This document shows, piece after piece, positions 55,573 to 63,938 of a DNA stretch of 64,000 nucleotides. The position numbers were made by a program, and so were the translations under genes. How positions within the stretch are numbered: the first letter of the stretch is position 1; every line of letters begins with the position of its first letter. Below the pieces are notes generated by a model that saw only the letters and a program-made list of their open reading frames with translations, searched no databases and had not been told where the DNA came from. Origin of the DNA: Cranoglanis bouderius (Eukaryota; Chordata; Actinopteri; Siluriformes; Cranoglanididae); contig CM042540.1 of NCBI GenBank assembly GCA_023630585.1, positions 21,010,574 to 21,074,573 on the forward strand. The letters are read 5' to 3'.

Positions 55573-56109
55573 ATGGACACACTAGAACTTACGGCCGTCA
55601 TGGACAAGATCTCATACAACACATATTTTCTCGGGGTGCTCCCGTGTGACTATCTTCCAAAAGAACCATTAAAAAAATTACCCGCCATGGTAGTGATAAA
55701 CACGCATCCGTCAGGACTCCCAGGTGAACATTGGTTGTGTATATATATAAACGAAGATGGGGTGGGTTGTTTTTTCGACAGCTTTGGTAATAAACCAGAT
55801 TACCCACGTTTTCCGTCACTTATTAAAAACTTTCTAAACACCAATTCTAGTGTTGTACAATATTCATCAGTGCAAGTCCAAGATTTTTCATCAGATACAT
55901 GCGGGCAGCATTGTGTGTTCTTTCTTTACCATATGTCAAAGGGATATAATTATGATTATGTGATGAGTCTGTATACCGATGATTTTATTAAAAATGACAA
56001 AAAGGTAACTGTTTTTGTGAAAAAACTAAAACTAAACCGTTGTAATGAAAATGTTTCCAATTGTATACACTGTGTTCAGACATGTGATGTGTTTATGTAT
56101 CATGCTTAA
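55573..56109 (+). CDS. Adenain-type cysteine protease
   Basis: A 178-aa maturation protease of the adenovirus endopeptidase (C5) type, which cleaves capsid precursors during assembly. The catalytic set is visible: His53 in GLPGEHWLCIY, Asp69 in GCFFDSFGN, Gln103 in VQVQDFSS and Cys110 in SDTCGQHCVFFLYH. The Gln-to-Cys spacing of seven equals that of adenain. It follows the major capsid gene by 22 bp, as in many Polintons. AATAAA lies at 56118-56123. Complete and probably functional. Confidence 0.94.
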   Translation: MDTLELTAVMDKISYNTYFLGVLPCDYLPKEPLKKLPAMVVINTHPSGLPGEHWLCIYINEDGVGCFFDSFGNKPDYPRFPSLIKNFLNTNSSVVQYSSVQVQDFSSDTCGQHCVFFLYHMSKGYNYDYVMSLYTDDFIKNDKKVTVFVKKLKLNRCNENVSNCIHCVQTCDVFMYHA

Positions 56110-56257
56110 CATTCTCAAATAAACAACAACTAAAGAATAGAACACCCTTTTTTGTTGTTGTTGGCTTTTTTATTATCATTATTAATATTACACATACAAC
56201 ACAATCAGTATAATAACAAGTCCAAAATAGGAAACAGAACATACAAAATCTCTGAGA
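56110..56257. terminator. Convergent 3' ends of the two Polinton transcription blocks
   Basis: A rightward AATAAA at 56118-56123 and a leftward one at 56169-56174 (TTTATT on +) lie between the convergent stops at 56109 and 56258. The sequence between is T-rich. Both transcript groups probably end here. Confidence 0.7.
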
Positions 56258-57040
56258 TTAATATTTCAACCATTGACTCGCGTCGAGAGACGGCGAGCTG
56301 AATAATGCAGGCTCGTCTGAATAATTTGTGTGTGATGCTGCCGCTTTCTGTCCTTTTTTACTCTTCTTAGATGTGCTGGTTATAATAGGTGTCGTATTGT
56401 TTTTGAAAGAGTTAATAACTTGTCTGACATAACGATTCGGCACCGTCGAGTATGGTATATTTAAAATAGAAAAAGCCTGCAGAAACTCATTCCAGCCAAT
56501 AGGTCTCAGCGCGTCAGAAACCTTTTGTGGAGCAGTGACACCTTTGACTAAATCGAGCATGTGCGACCCGTGGATTGTTCTGCCTTTAAACACAAACTCC
56601 CCCGACTCAGCCCAAGATGCAACGTCTTTAGATTTAGAAATTTTATCTAAAATGTAACGAGCGTTTTTTACACTCCTCTGTGGTACATTCTTCAAAACAT
56701 CGAGCACAACACCGTCTGAAATATCGTGAACCCCCACACCCGTCGCAGAGGACTGTTCTTCTTTTTCAATACCGTCAGGCTGTGGGAGTGTTAATGTTAA
56801 CGTGTTGGTATCACGGTCCACCTGTCTTGCGATTGTTAAAAAACGTTGTAATGTATTTGTATACAACTTAGCCTTTTCATAATCGTCCAAATCAGATCTG
56901 TGCAAAATACTTCTTATGGTCGCATCCAAATCATTCTCCACAACTCGTTGAATAGTCTCGCGCGGGGGGTCACTCGTTAGTTTATTTATTTGATGCTGGG
57001 GTACTAAAAACATCTTCTCTGCATACTCCATCCCCACCAT
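56258..57040 (-). CDS. Conserved Polinton protein of unknown function, 260 aa
   Basis: The open frame extends to 57085, but the first ATG is at 57040, two bases after the stop of the upstream gene. That gives MVGMEYAEKMFLVPQHQINK, the start I recognise for this Polinton family. A helical block DYEKAKLYTNTLQRFLTIAR follows, then a variable linker. The C-terminal half has LDLVKGVTAPQKV and WNEFLQAFSILNIPYSTVPN, recurrent in metazoan Polintons. The C-terminus has a basic KKSKKGQK patch. No enzymatic motif. It is probably a structural or DNA-associated protein. The frame is intact. Confidence 0.8.
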   Translation of the reverse strand: MVGMEYAEKMFLVPQHQINKLTSDPPRETIQRVVENDLDATIRSILHRSDLDDYEKAKLYTNTLQRFLTIARQVDRDTNTLTLTLPQPDGIEKEEQSSATGVGVHDISDGVVLDVLKNVPQRSVKNARYILDKISKSKDVASWAESGEFVFKGRTIHGSHMLDLVKGVTAPQKVSDALRPIGWNEFLQAFSILNIPYSTVPNRYVRQVINSFKNNTTPIITSTSKKSKKGQKAAASHTNYSDEPALFSSPSLDASQWLKY

Positions 57041-57041
57041 A

Positions 57042-57371
57042 TTATCTAGATGTGACCAGATTGCTGATAAACGGTATTGCCACACTTAATAACGGTAGTA
57101 GAAAACCCCCCTGCTGGTTTATCAGACGTCTTTTTCTCTTAACAGCTATTTTCTTGTCAGCCACAAGCTTCAGAGCACTTTTATTCCTTCTCAGTTTGCG
57201 GTATTGTGACACCGTGAGTGGAATATTCCCGTGGAGAACGTTAAGAGCCACTTCACACAAAGTCGCAATGAGTTCATCTGCTGCAGACTGTAAAATGACA
57301 CGTCTCTGTTTGGGTGTAGCGTTTAATAATATTTTTAAAAGAGGTATGTTTCTACAAAGTCTATCCGACAT
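57042..57371 (-). CDS. Small conserved basic Polinton protein, 109 aa
   Basis: Starts at the reverse-strand ATG ending at 57371 and stops directly before the 260-aa gene. It contains TLCEVALNVLHGNIPLTVSQ followed by LRRNKSALKLVADKK, then AVKRKRRLINQQGGFLLPLL. The last part is a hallmark of a short protein next to the ATPase in many Polintons: a basic stretch, Q-G-G-F, then a hydrophobic tail (LLPLLSVAIPFI). It may bind DNA or membrane in the particle. The function is not established. Confidence 0.78.
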   Translation of the reverse strand: MSDRLCRNIPLLKILLNATPKQRRVILQSAADELIATLCEVALNVLHGNIPLTVSQYRKLRRNKSALKLVADKKIAVKRKRRLINQQGGFLLPLLSVAIPFISNLVTSR

Positions 57372-57409
57372 TTTTTTATTTTTTACAATCCAACACTTTT
57401 TCCCCTCAA

Positions 57410-58105
57410 CTATCTTCTTTTCTGTGTGTATACAACAGGATACGTTGAGAGTAAATCTGTTCTGAGCCGATAGTGTTCGGGTGTATTTGTTTTATAATCA
57501 ATCATTAGGTACCCGAAAGGTTTGTTGGTCGCGTCTTGATAACACTCCATAAAAAATTTTGTGTTACCCGGGTACATTTGTCTTCCTAGTACACTCACTT
57601 GGTTGACGTCTCTAGGGTTTTTAAACAACATCAGATAATTTGTGTTTAAGCTTATAGTCCTGCTGGATTTACCCTGACAAAATAAATTCTGCACGATATA
57701 AATAGCACTAAGGTTTCTATGGTGAACATACTGTGTGAACACCTTTTCCACCTCGTTGCTCCCGCTGGCCTCTTTCATCAAATCATCCATTATTAACAAA
57801 GTAGTTTTGTTGATTGGGAACATTTCATCATCGTTTAGAGTCTGTGGTAGTCCTTCAATAAATTTTATTTTGCATATTTTCAATAATTCATCATACAACG
57901 GCTGCCAACAATCATAAATATATACAATGTTTTCAATTTTTTTAGAAATCATCTGTACAGCATTTTGCAACAACATTTTTACAAAATATGACTTTCCTGA
58001 GTTTGAAGGCCCACTTATCACACATGAAAATGGGTGCTGTAATCTGAAATCAAAACCACCAGTGTCTCGAACACCCCTGTGTTCAAAAAACATGTCAGAA
58101 CCCAT
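57410..58105 (-). CDS. FtsK/HerA-type DNA-packaging ATPase
   Basis: The frame opens at 58138 with GTG, but the first ATG (58105) gives MGSDMFFEHRG and 231 aa, which I take as the start. Walker A is GPSNSGKS (residues 32-39). Walker B is TLLIMDDL (about 102-109). Further HerA-like blocks are VHHRNLSAIYIVQNLF with a Gln sensor, and NTNYLMLFKNPRDVNQV. The family pumps DNA into capsids. The start overlaps the last codons of the polymerase (stop at 58095-58097) by 11 bases in another frame. Intact. Confidence 0.95.
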   Translation of the reverse strand: MGSDMFFEHRGVRDTGGFDFRLQHPFSCVISGPSNSGKSYFVKMLLQNAVQMISKKIENIVYIYDCWQPLYDELLKICKIKFIEGLPQTLNDDEMFPINKTTLLIMDDLMKEASGSNEVEKVFTQYVHHRNLSAIYIVQNLFCQGKSSRTISLNTNYLMLFKNPRDVNQVSVLGRQMYPGNTKFFMECYQDATNKPFGYLMIDYKTNTPEHYRLRTDLLSTYPVVYTQKRR

Positions 58106-58535
58106 AGGGAATTGTTGTGAAATCAGGGAGGAGCACACGTTTGTTGTACACTACCTTAAACTTTTTGACGACTGTCCTATTGTGAAGTGTGAAGCGTTTT
58201 TTATCTCTCGCTATACTATCGGTGTGTGCCAGTATATGACGACCGTTATCACCCGCCACGACATAGTTATCAACAAGTCCGATCAGTGTGTCTAACCTAA
58301 TGGCTTTTGAGTTTACAGCATTGAGCGTGATACCTTTGACCTTCATACAAACAGACCCCTTAGCAGTACGGTAGCCGTATGTTTTCGGACCCCCTGAACA
58401 AAACTCTACAATATGGTCGCCATCCCCAATTTCGTCAGTTAGATTACCGAGGTAAGGCCCCAATGGGGGGGTCCCAGTCGCCATCTCTAGATGTAAAGAT
58501 AACGCTGTCTGTGTCACTGTACAACAACCTATCAC
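58095..58535 (-). pseudogene. polB: DNA polymerase B, C-terminal part (frame 2)
   Basis: This open frame continues the polymerase after the break near 58460. It has a GNLTDEIGDGD block, the thumb-like KTYGYRTAKGSVCMKVKGI, and ends with VVYNKRVLLPDFTTIPYGF, a usual PolB end in Polintons. The first part of the frame (before about 58465) is out-of-frame sequence of the other polymerase piece. The open start is therefore not a real gene start. Confidence 0.9.
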
Positions 58536-59895
58536 CCAACTTGTCCATTAGATCATACAGTTCTAGACGCGCATGCGCTGTTGTAAACGCACCAAGGAAG
58601 ATGTTAATGTCGCGGGTCTGCCCACATTTACCATCAGTGTAACACCATTGTATTAGAGCAACAGTGTCTGACACGAACGAGAAGTGTTTAACGTCATGTC
58701 CACCACCAAAAATGTGTTGGGCGAACTGCTCAGGATCTGAAAGCAACTCTGTACACGGTAAATTTTCACGCATAGAGAATCGACCCCAAAGCGAGTTCAA
58801 CAGAAGTTTATTAATAGACCTACGTGCGGGGTTAAGGATTATCTTGTCGTGATTCAGTTTAATGCCCTCTTTTTCAAAATAATCGGCTATGTATGCCTCT
58901 TTGTCTGCGTCTGTCACAACACTCACGGGGAATCCGCTGGCCTCTTGTTTGTACTGTAAAAACGTTTTAACATAATCACAAAACAAGGTTTCCGAACGCT
59001 GTGGAAAATGCCACACCTCATCCACTTTCGTAACAACATACCCCTTCTCCACAGCTTTTAACAACTCAATACTGACCCAACAACCTGAAATGGATCTTTC
59101 CTCATCATCATGTCTACATGGGGGTGTCTGATTCTGCTGGTCGGCACAGGTACGACAGAGCGGAAACATAAGCTTACCACCGGTCCTATAAGGAAGGACG
59201 GGGTGGAGCAGTTTTCTCGGCGGCAGCACCGTGGCTTTGACAAATCCATAATAATTTTCAAGAGGTTCAAAATCCTTAAAAATTATTTGGGGATGACCTA
59301 TGGGGTAACATTTCTTGGCCTGACAATATGGATACAGACTTGTGAAGTCGACATAGCGTATTTTCTCACCGATGTCAACTTTATGATATAATTTGTACGC
59401 ATTAGTACGCCCACCAAATAATGCTTCACGCGGTTTCAGTCTCTCAGGATGCGTATATGTAGCCATAAATGCCATTACATCAACATCAGTCTGTTTAGCA
59501 TTGTTCCAATCACACTCCCACATCACCTCCACATCCAACCCATAAGTGTGTGTTAAAATTTCCACCTTATCGTCAAACAGTCTTCTGAGTGTACCGTAAG
59601 ACACTTTTGATAAGGGATTTGTATGATTGGGGTTATAAAGACATTCATGCCCGTGAAACATACAACCGTTGAATTCGAATGCTTTTTTTACACCGTCTTT
59701 TTCATAATAACCATCGAGATGATATTTACCAATCATCATCTCACCATGGTTTAACGCGTGTTGAATATCTAGACCACGTGATGTTTTAACATACTCAAGC
59801 CATTCAATGGATATGTTTGAGTATGTCTTGTTCTGGTGTGTGTAAGCATTGTTATGTGTTAGGGCTAATGTGTCTTTTGGCAGAAAGTTGCGTTT
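58444..59895 (-). pseudogene. polB: Protein-primed DNA polymerase B, exonuclease end and polymerase domain
   Basis: Open from just after a TAG at 59896 to a stop at 58444. It starts within the exonuclease-domain end (FLPKDTLALTHNNAYTHQN, EWLEYV, then AFEFNGCMFHGHECLYN). Polymerase motif A is YVDFTSLYPYCQAKKCYP, motif B INKLLLNSLWGRFSM and motif C LLYSDTDSVIF. Right after motif C the frame is lost at a seven-G run (reverse of 58465-58471), and the family continues one base out of phase. The N-terminal Exo I/II portion before FLPKDT is not found. The enzyme would replicate the element from a terminal protein. This copy is disrupted unless the G-run is a sequence error. Confidence 0.93.
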
Positions 59896-60015
59896 CTACC
59901 TCCTCGTACGCATGTACCGGGGTAAACTCCACCGCATCCCATGATTCTAGCAGTTTGTCATCCCAGCTAATACCATCACACGTATTGTCGTCGGAAGACT
60001 TATCCACGAACACCT
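59852..60015 (-). CDS. Candidate polB upstream exon C
   Basis: The acceptor is a T-rich tract ending CCACAG before 60015. The reading frame is acidic (WDDKLLESWDAVEFTPVHAY) and stops at 59852. It overlaps, one base out of phase, the start of the polymerase frame at 59895. Its phase joins exactly to exon B. No recognised domain. Confidence 0.5.
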
Positions 60016-60068
60016 CTGTGGTAAAAAGAACACTTTGGTTATCGTATTAATTAGGTAAAAGCTAAAAC

Positions 60069-60070
<2 letters not shown>

Positions 60071-60102
<32 letters not shown>
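60071..60102. repeat. Poly(T) tract inside a candidate polB intron
   Basis: About 31 T on the + strand (A on the coding strand) lie between candidate exons B and C. Confidence 0.9.
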
Positions 60103-60109
<7 letters not shown>

Positions 60110-60128
60110 TAACATATATGGCACCTAC

Positions 60129-60344
60129 CATCTGACACGCCGCTCGATTGTCTCGCGCGTTTTCGGAAGGGGTTTGTCGATGGGTTTTCTGAATTATCTA
60201 CACGACCAACAGACTCCGTGTGGATCTGCGCTATTGTAATCTCTTTACACTCATCTGGTTTAAAAACGCTACGGATGATAGGCTGTGGTGTCTGATTAGC
60301 GCATCCAGATACGCCGGTCTTGTTTACAAGACTTGATAAACCTA
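60129..60344 (-). CDS. Candidate polB upstream exon B
   Basis: 216 nt (72 codons), open throughout, bounded by an acceptor (TTTTCATCAG) at 60345-60346 and a donor G|GTAGGT at 60128-60123. It encodes a Ser/Thr/Pro and basic segment (NPSTNPFRKRARQSSG) with a possible nuclear localisation signal (KRAR). Both its edges are in phase with the neighbouring candidate exons. This is the main evidence that it is real. Confidence 0.55.
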
Positions 60345-60609
60345 CTGATGAAAACAGTCATATGACATAAGTACAATTTTAACATTTTTCAACAATCATG
60401 TAAACATTTTTCAACAAACATGTAAACATTACAATACCACATACAGAGTGGGGGGATATTCACACTCTCTCGCTGTGTCACGCGCTCTGAGACCGGTCTA
60501 TCATACGGCTTCGATCCTACGGTCAGCCAAATAACAGACGCTTTAATACTATACATAACATCATACATTATAATTACCACATGGGTATGTGTACAACATT
60601 TATACGCAC

Positions 60610-60725
60610 CGCTCGCTTGGTTCAGGTAACAAATCTCATCAACAATAGCTTCAATTTCGTTCACATCACCTGGATCGTTAGAGAACCTGTTTAAGCATTT
60701 TACATCAGAACAACGTCTCATAATT
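60610..60725 (-). CDS. Candidate polB upstream exon A
   Basis: It is bounded by an AG at 60726-60727 after a TTATTGTTGTTGTT tract and a donor G|GTGCGT at 60609-60604. An ATG is at 60719-60721. The peptide starts MRRCSDVKCLNRFSNDPGD and continues with an acidic helix (EIEAIVDEICYLN). The downstream edge is in phase with exon B. It may hold the initiator codon of the spliced polymerase or of a separate regulatory protein. Confidence 0.45.
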
Positions 60726-61533
60726 CTTAACAACAACAATAATAAAAACATAATAATAAACATACTCACTGTTATGATAGACGGCCATCTTCTCTGGAAA
60801 TAGTCTTACAAACCAAACTAACAAAAACTTCTCGGAAAACAGTTTGAGAGCGATGTTTCTCTACGCACACCCGAACGCTTCGATCCGTCGGCGTGTCTAA
60901 CCCCCGCGTTTTTAAAACAACGTCTCTCAGTACGCACACACATAGTGGTTGTAAAAACTCATTAACATATAATTCTTCGTGAAACACACACACACACAGA
61001 CAGACAGAAGACAGGAAAAAGCCATAAATGTACTGTCATAAATTACACATGTTCATGGGACCTTCACGAGAGTTCGTAATTACGCTTCTAGGGTCTTTAG
61101 GAGTTCACGGGGCAGTCATTGTAACAGATAATTGCACTAAAAAATCACAGGTAAGTATACAAACCATAGCTCTTTAACTATTTGTTTGTTTTTTTAAAAC
61201 ACTAACTCCAGGTCACACACGAGCACACGCACAGGGCGGTAGGGGGGTAGGTGGCCTGAAAAAGTGTGAAATCCTTGGGATTACCCCCATTAGAACACAC
61301 ACACACACACACACACACATAGACAGTCAGGATGCAGGAAAAGTCTGGATTATTTAATCAGTGTTTAAACAAAAGTTTTCAGAACGTACACATGTAGATG
61401 ACTAAAAATTTTTAATTTAATCTTTTTGTGTGTTTTGGTCGTGTTGTTATCTGTATTATTGAATATGATAATTGTATAAAAAGTATTATTGGCTAAAATG
61501 AGTTAAGAATGACGCAGGATAATCAGATTCGAT

Positions 61534-61698
61534 TCCACAAAAGAATAACTCAGATGGTTTTTAATTGTTTGAGATTTTGTTTTCGATGAAAGAAATCAAC
61601 ATCATATAGCATCGAGGTGCTGTAGAAATTTTATACATACTACACAATTTTTCTCAACAACGTAATCAACAAAATGTTTCAGCAGTTTCACAAACATC
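61534..61698 (-). pseudogene. Inverted relic of the 3' end of the 157-aa gene
   Basis: The reverse strand matches 51598-51759 closely, including GATGCTATATGATGTTGATT with the stop codon, the AATAAA region (AACAAA here) and ATTCTTTTGTGGA beyond it. It covers roughly the last 30 codons plus downstream sequence. The rest of the gene is absent. Confidence 0.85.
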
Positions 61699-61788
61699 AG
61701 TCTGTTCATTTATTGAAACACTCTTACAATCAATTTAACAAAAACTTTGACCCGTCCACGGCTTTTATTTAACCAACAGCTTTTTCAG

Positions 61789-61790
<2 letters not shown>

Positions 61791-61834
<44 letters not shown>
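61791..61834. repeat. (CA)n microsatellite in subterminal region
   Basis: A CA array. Others lie at 61297-61319, 62093-62116, 62438-62490 and 62896-62924. Confidence 0.95.
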
Positions 61835-61840
<6 letters not shown>

Positions 61841-62435
61841 GAGGACAAGCAACGTTATAAACCACACATGTTCACGCTTCATTCACGAGACCCCCATATT
61901 TACGCTTCTAGGGTCTTTAGGAGTTCACGTAGGGACAGTCGTTGTAACAAATAATTGCGCTAATAAAAACAGATAAGTATACAACCCATAGCTCTTTAAC
62001 TATTTGTTTGTTTTTAAAACACTAACTCCAGGTCACACACGAGCACACACATACAAAACCATTAGCATCTACCACTTCCTGAAACATTAAACACACACAC
62101 ACACACACACACACACCTGGGAAATGCAACTCCTCACAGACAGGTAGAGGACAGGAAAAAAGTCATAAATGTACTGTCATAAAATACACATGTTCATGCG
62201 ACCTTCACGAGACCCCCATATTTACGCTTCTGGGGTCTTTAGGAGTTCACGGGGCAGTCATTGTAACAGATAATTGCACTAATAAAAACAGATAAAGTAT
62301 ACAAACCATAGCTCTTTAAACATTTTGTTTGTTTTTTAAAACATTAGACTCAGATCACAAACACGCACACGCACAGGAGTGGTAGGGGGGGTAGGGGGTC
62401 TGAAAAAGTGTGAAATCCTTGGGATTACCCCCATT

Positions 62436-62492
<57 letters not shown>

Positions 62493-62494
62493 CA

Positions 62495-62704
62495 TTACCA
62501 CCTATCACTTCTGGTAACATCCTGCTCCGTACGAAACAATAACGCCTTTACACTATTCACATCATTATGAGGAAGGTTTGTTAAACTAACGCTTTGTTTT
62601 TTCCGTGGCGCATAAGTTATGTTCTCACTCAGTTCAATCCCCATTCTAGGTGTTGAGGCACACGCCGAACTCGTGCCGGTTTTAGGTGTTTGTGGGGCAG
62701 ACAT
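62495..62704 (-). CDS. Second TIR-encoded copy of the small protein, 69 aa
   Basis: The ATG ends at 62704. The first 64 residues equal those of the 50256 copy apart from an Arg-to-Pro change (LRHND against LPHND) and a Val-Lys-Thr to Val-Lys-Ala change. The end differs (RSDRW) because the terminal repeat stops at 62512. Having start and promoter in both repeats means both element ends could drive transcription inward. Confidence 0.55.
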   Translation of the reverse strand: MSAPQTPKTGTSSACASTPRMGIELSENITYAPRKKQSVSLTNLPHNDVNSVKALLFRTEQDVTRSDRW

Positions 62705-62891
62705 CGTGTGAGATTTTTTTTTTGCAGTACGTCTTCTGCGTTATAACAATAAGTATTTAAGTATCCTATTTAACAAGCCCTGTTTCAACACACACGTACG
62801 GCTCGCACATAAACCTATGACATACAGACCGCGTTGGGGTTTTTAACAGCAGTTTTCTCTGACCACAACACACACCGGTTGTAAAACTCAT

Positions 62892-62932
<41 letters not shown>

Positions 62933-63097
62933 TGGGAAATGCAACTCCTCACAGACAGACAGAGGACAGGAAAAAATAAACATAAATGTACAGCCATAAA
63001 TTACACATGTTCATGGGACCTTCACGAGTCCATAAATTATACAAACATCAGGGGGTCATAAATCAATTTTTGACATAAAGTATATGATATAACTACT
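62512..63097 (-). repeat. Right terminal inverted repeat of Polinton
   Basis: 586 bp, complementary to 49865-50448. It ends GATATAACTACT at 63097, directly before CCCCAA. Confidence 0.95.
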
Positions 63098-63103
63098 CCC
63101 CAA
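63098..63103. repeat. Polinton target-site duplication, right copy (CCCCAA)
   Basis: Identical to 49859-49864. Confidence 0.95.
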
Positions 63104-63938
63104 CAGCCTCATTTTCACTGGGATTTTGGTCGCAGACACTTCGACTATGGACTGAATGATCAGATTCCAGGGCATCATCATCCATAAACTCTTGACCTTC
63201 AATCTCTTCTTGATCATCAAGCACCCATGCCCTCGTTCTATCACCAGAACTTTCCTCTTCCAGTGAGTCAGACAGCTCAGACACACCAGACTCACTCTCC
63301 ATATTCTCAGCATTAGACTGTATGTCCTTATCATCTTGAGGTAGTCCAACAGGTAGGAAGCTGATATCAAGAATCAAATTTCGATGCACCACTTTGGATT
63401 TTCCTTCCTCGTCAATCAGTTTGTATATGTTGGCTTGAAGGTTCCGATCATTTACAGTATAGACAGTTGGATCCCACTTGTCGGCAAGCTTTTTCTTTCC
63501 TCTTTCACTCTTGTTTGCAAGAAGCACTCTGTCTCCGATGTTCAAATATGTGCCCTTTACCTTCCGATTATAACACTTGGCTTGCTTTTTCTGCTCTTTT
63601 TCAGCGTGTTTCTGAGCAATGTGTGCTGCCTCATAAAGGTAAGACATGAGTGTTTTCACATAGCTACCAGGGTCAACAATCACAGGGTCATGCAACACCT
63701 GCCCAAACATGACATCAACAGGTAGCTTTGGAATGTGGCCAAACATCAATTGGAATGGGGCGTAACCAGTGGTCTCGTGTACTGTGGCATTGTATGCGAA
63801 TGTCAGAGTCTGTATCTGCTCTGGCCACTTGTGTTTCTCCTTGAGAGGCAGAGAGCGAAGCATTACCCAGAGTCCGATTAAACCGCTCTGTCCAACCGTT
63901 TCCCATCGGGTGGTACTCTGTAGTGTGTGACTTCTCAA
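63104..63938 (-). pseudogene. gypsy element 2 pol, integrase C-terminal part
   Basis: The reverse frame has WPEQIQTLTFAYNATVHETT, GYAPFQLMFGHIPKLPVDVM and a tail block (YLNIGDRVLLANKSERGKKK, LADKWDPTVYTV). An acidic Ser/Glu-rich stretch runs to the Polinton boundary. These are usual for a Ty3/gypsy integrase C-terminus. The frame continues at 49858 on the other side of the Polinton. The open frame runs into the Polinton tip, where the first codon of the repeat is a stop. Confidence 0.92.

Larger units (their letters stand above)
60900..62310. repeat. Subterminal repeat modules at the right end of the Polinton
   Basis: At least three degenerate copies of a terminal-repeat segment lie here (about 60930-61165, 61745-61990, 62085-62310), in the same orientation as the right inverted repeat. 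Each has a CA array, then CAGACAG..GACAGGAAAAA, CATAAATGTACTGTCATAAA, ACACATGTTCATG.GACCTTC and a GTCTTTAGGAGTTCACG block. The left end shows only the single copy within its terminal repeat. Confidence 0.8.
49865..63097 (+). mobile_element. Polinton/Maverick (adintovirus-like) element
   Basis: A 13,233-bp element with AGTAGT... termini, long inverted repeats and a perfect 6-bp duplication. It encodes the Polinton core set: integrase, protein-primed DNA polymerase B, FtsK/HerA-type packaging ATPase, adenain-type protease, and major and minor capsid proteins. Two transcriptional blocks converge near 56.2 kb. Capsid, protease, ATPase and integrase frames are open. The polymerase has a frameshift and an unresolved N-terminus. 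Such elements replicate as virus-like DNA and integrate. This copy looks recent but not clearly autonomous. Confidence 0.97.

Noticed and set aside
57041..57085. Upstream extension of the 260-aa Polinton protein to a GTG at 57085
   Set aside because: The extension overlaps the end of the 109-aa gene, and the first ATG at 57040 matches the expected family start.
60772..60993. A 73-codon reverse ORF at the 5' side of the Polinton polymerase
   Set aside because: It is low-complexity in part and overlaps a subterminal repeat module, with no motif or in-phase splice link found. An ATG followed by a GTGAGT donor at about 60768 was tried as a first exon but did not join in phase to the next segment.
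61280..62490. Regularly spaced repeats that could suggest a CRISPR-like array
   Set aside because: The repeats are CA microsatellites and long degenerate modules of unequal spacing in a eukaryotic mobile element, with no repeat-spacer regularity.
63056..63370. A 104-codon reverse ORF
   Set aside because: It is a shadow frame of the gypsy integrase C-terminal region.
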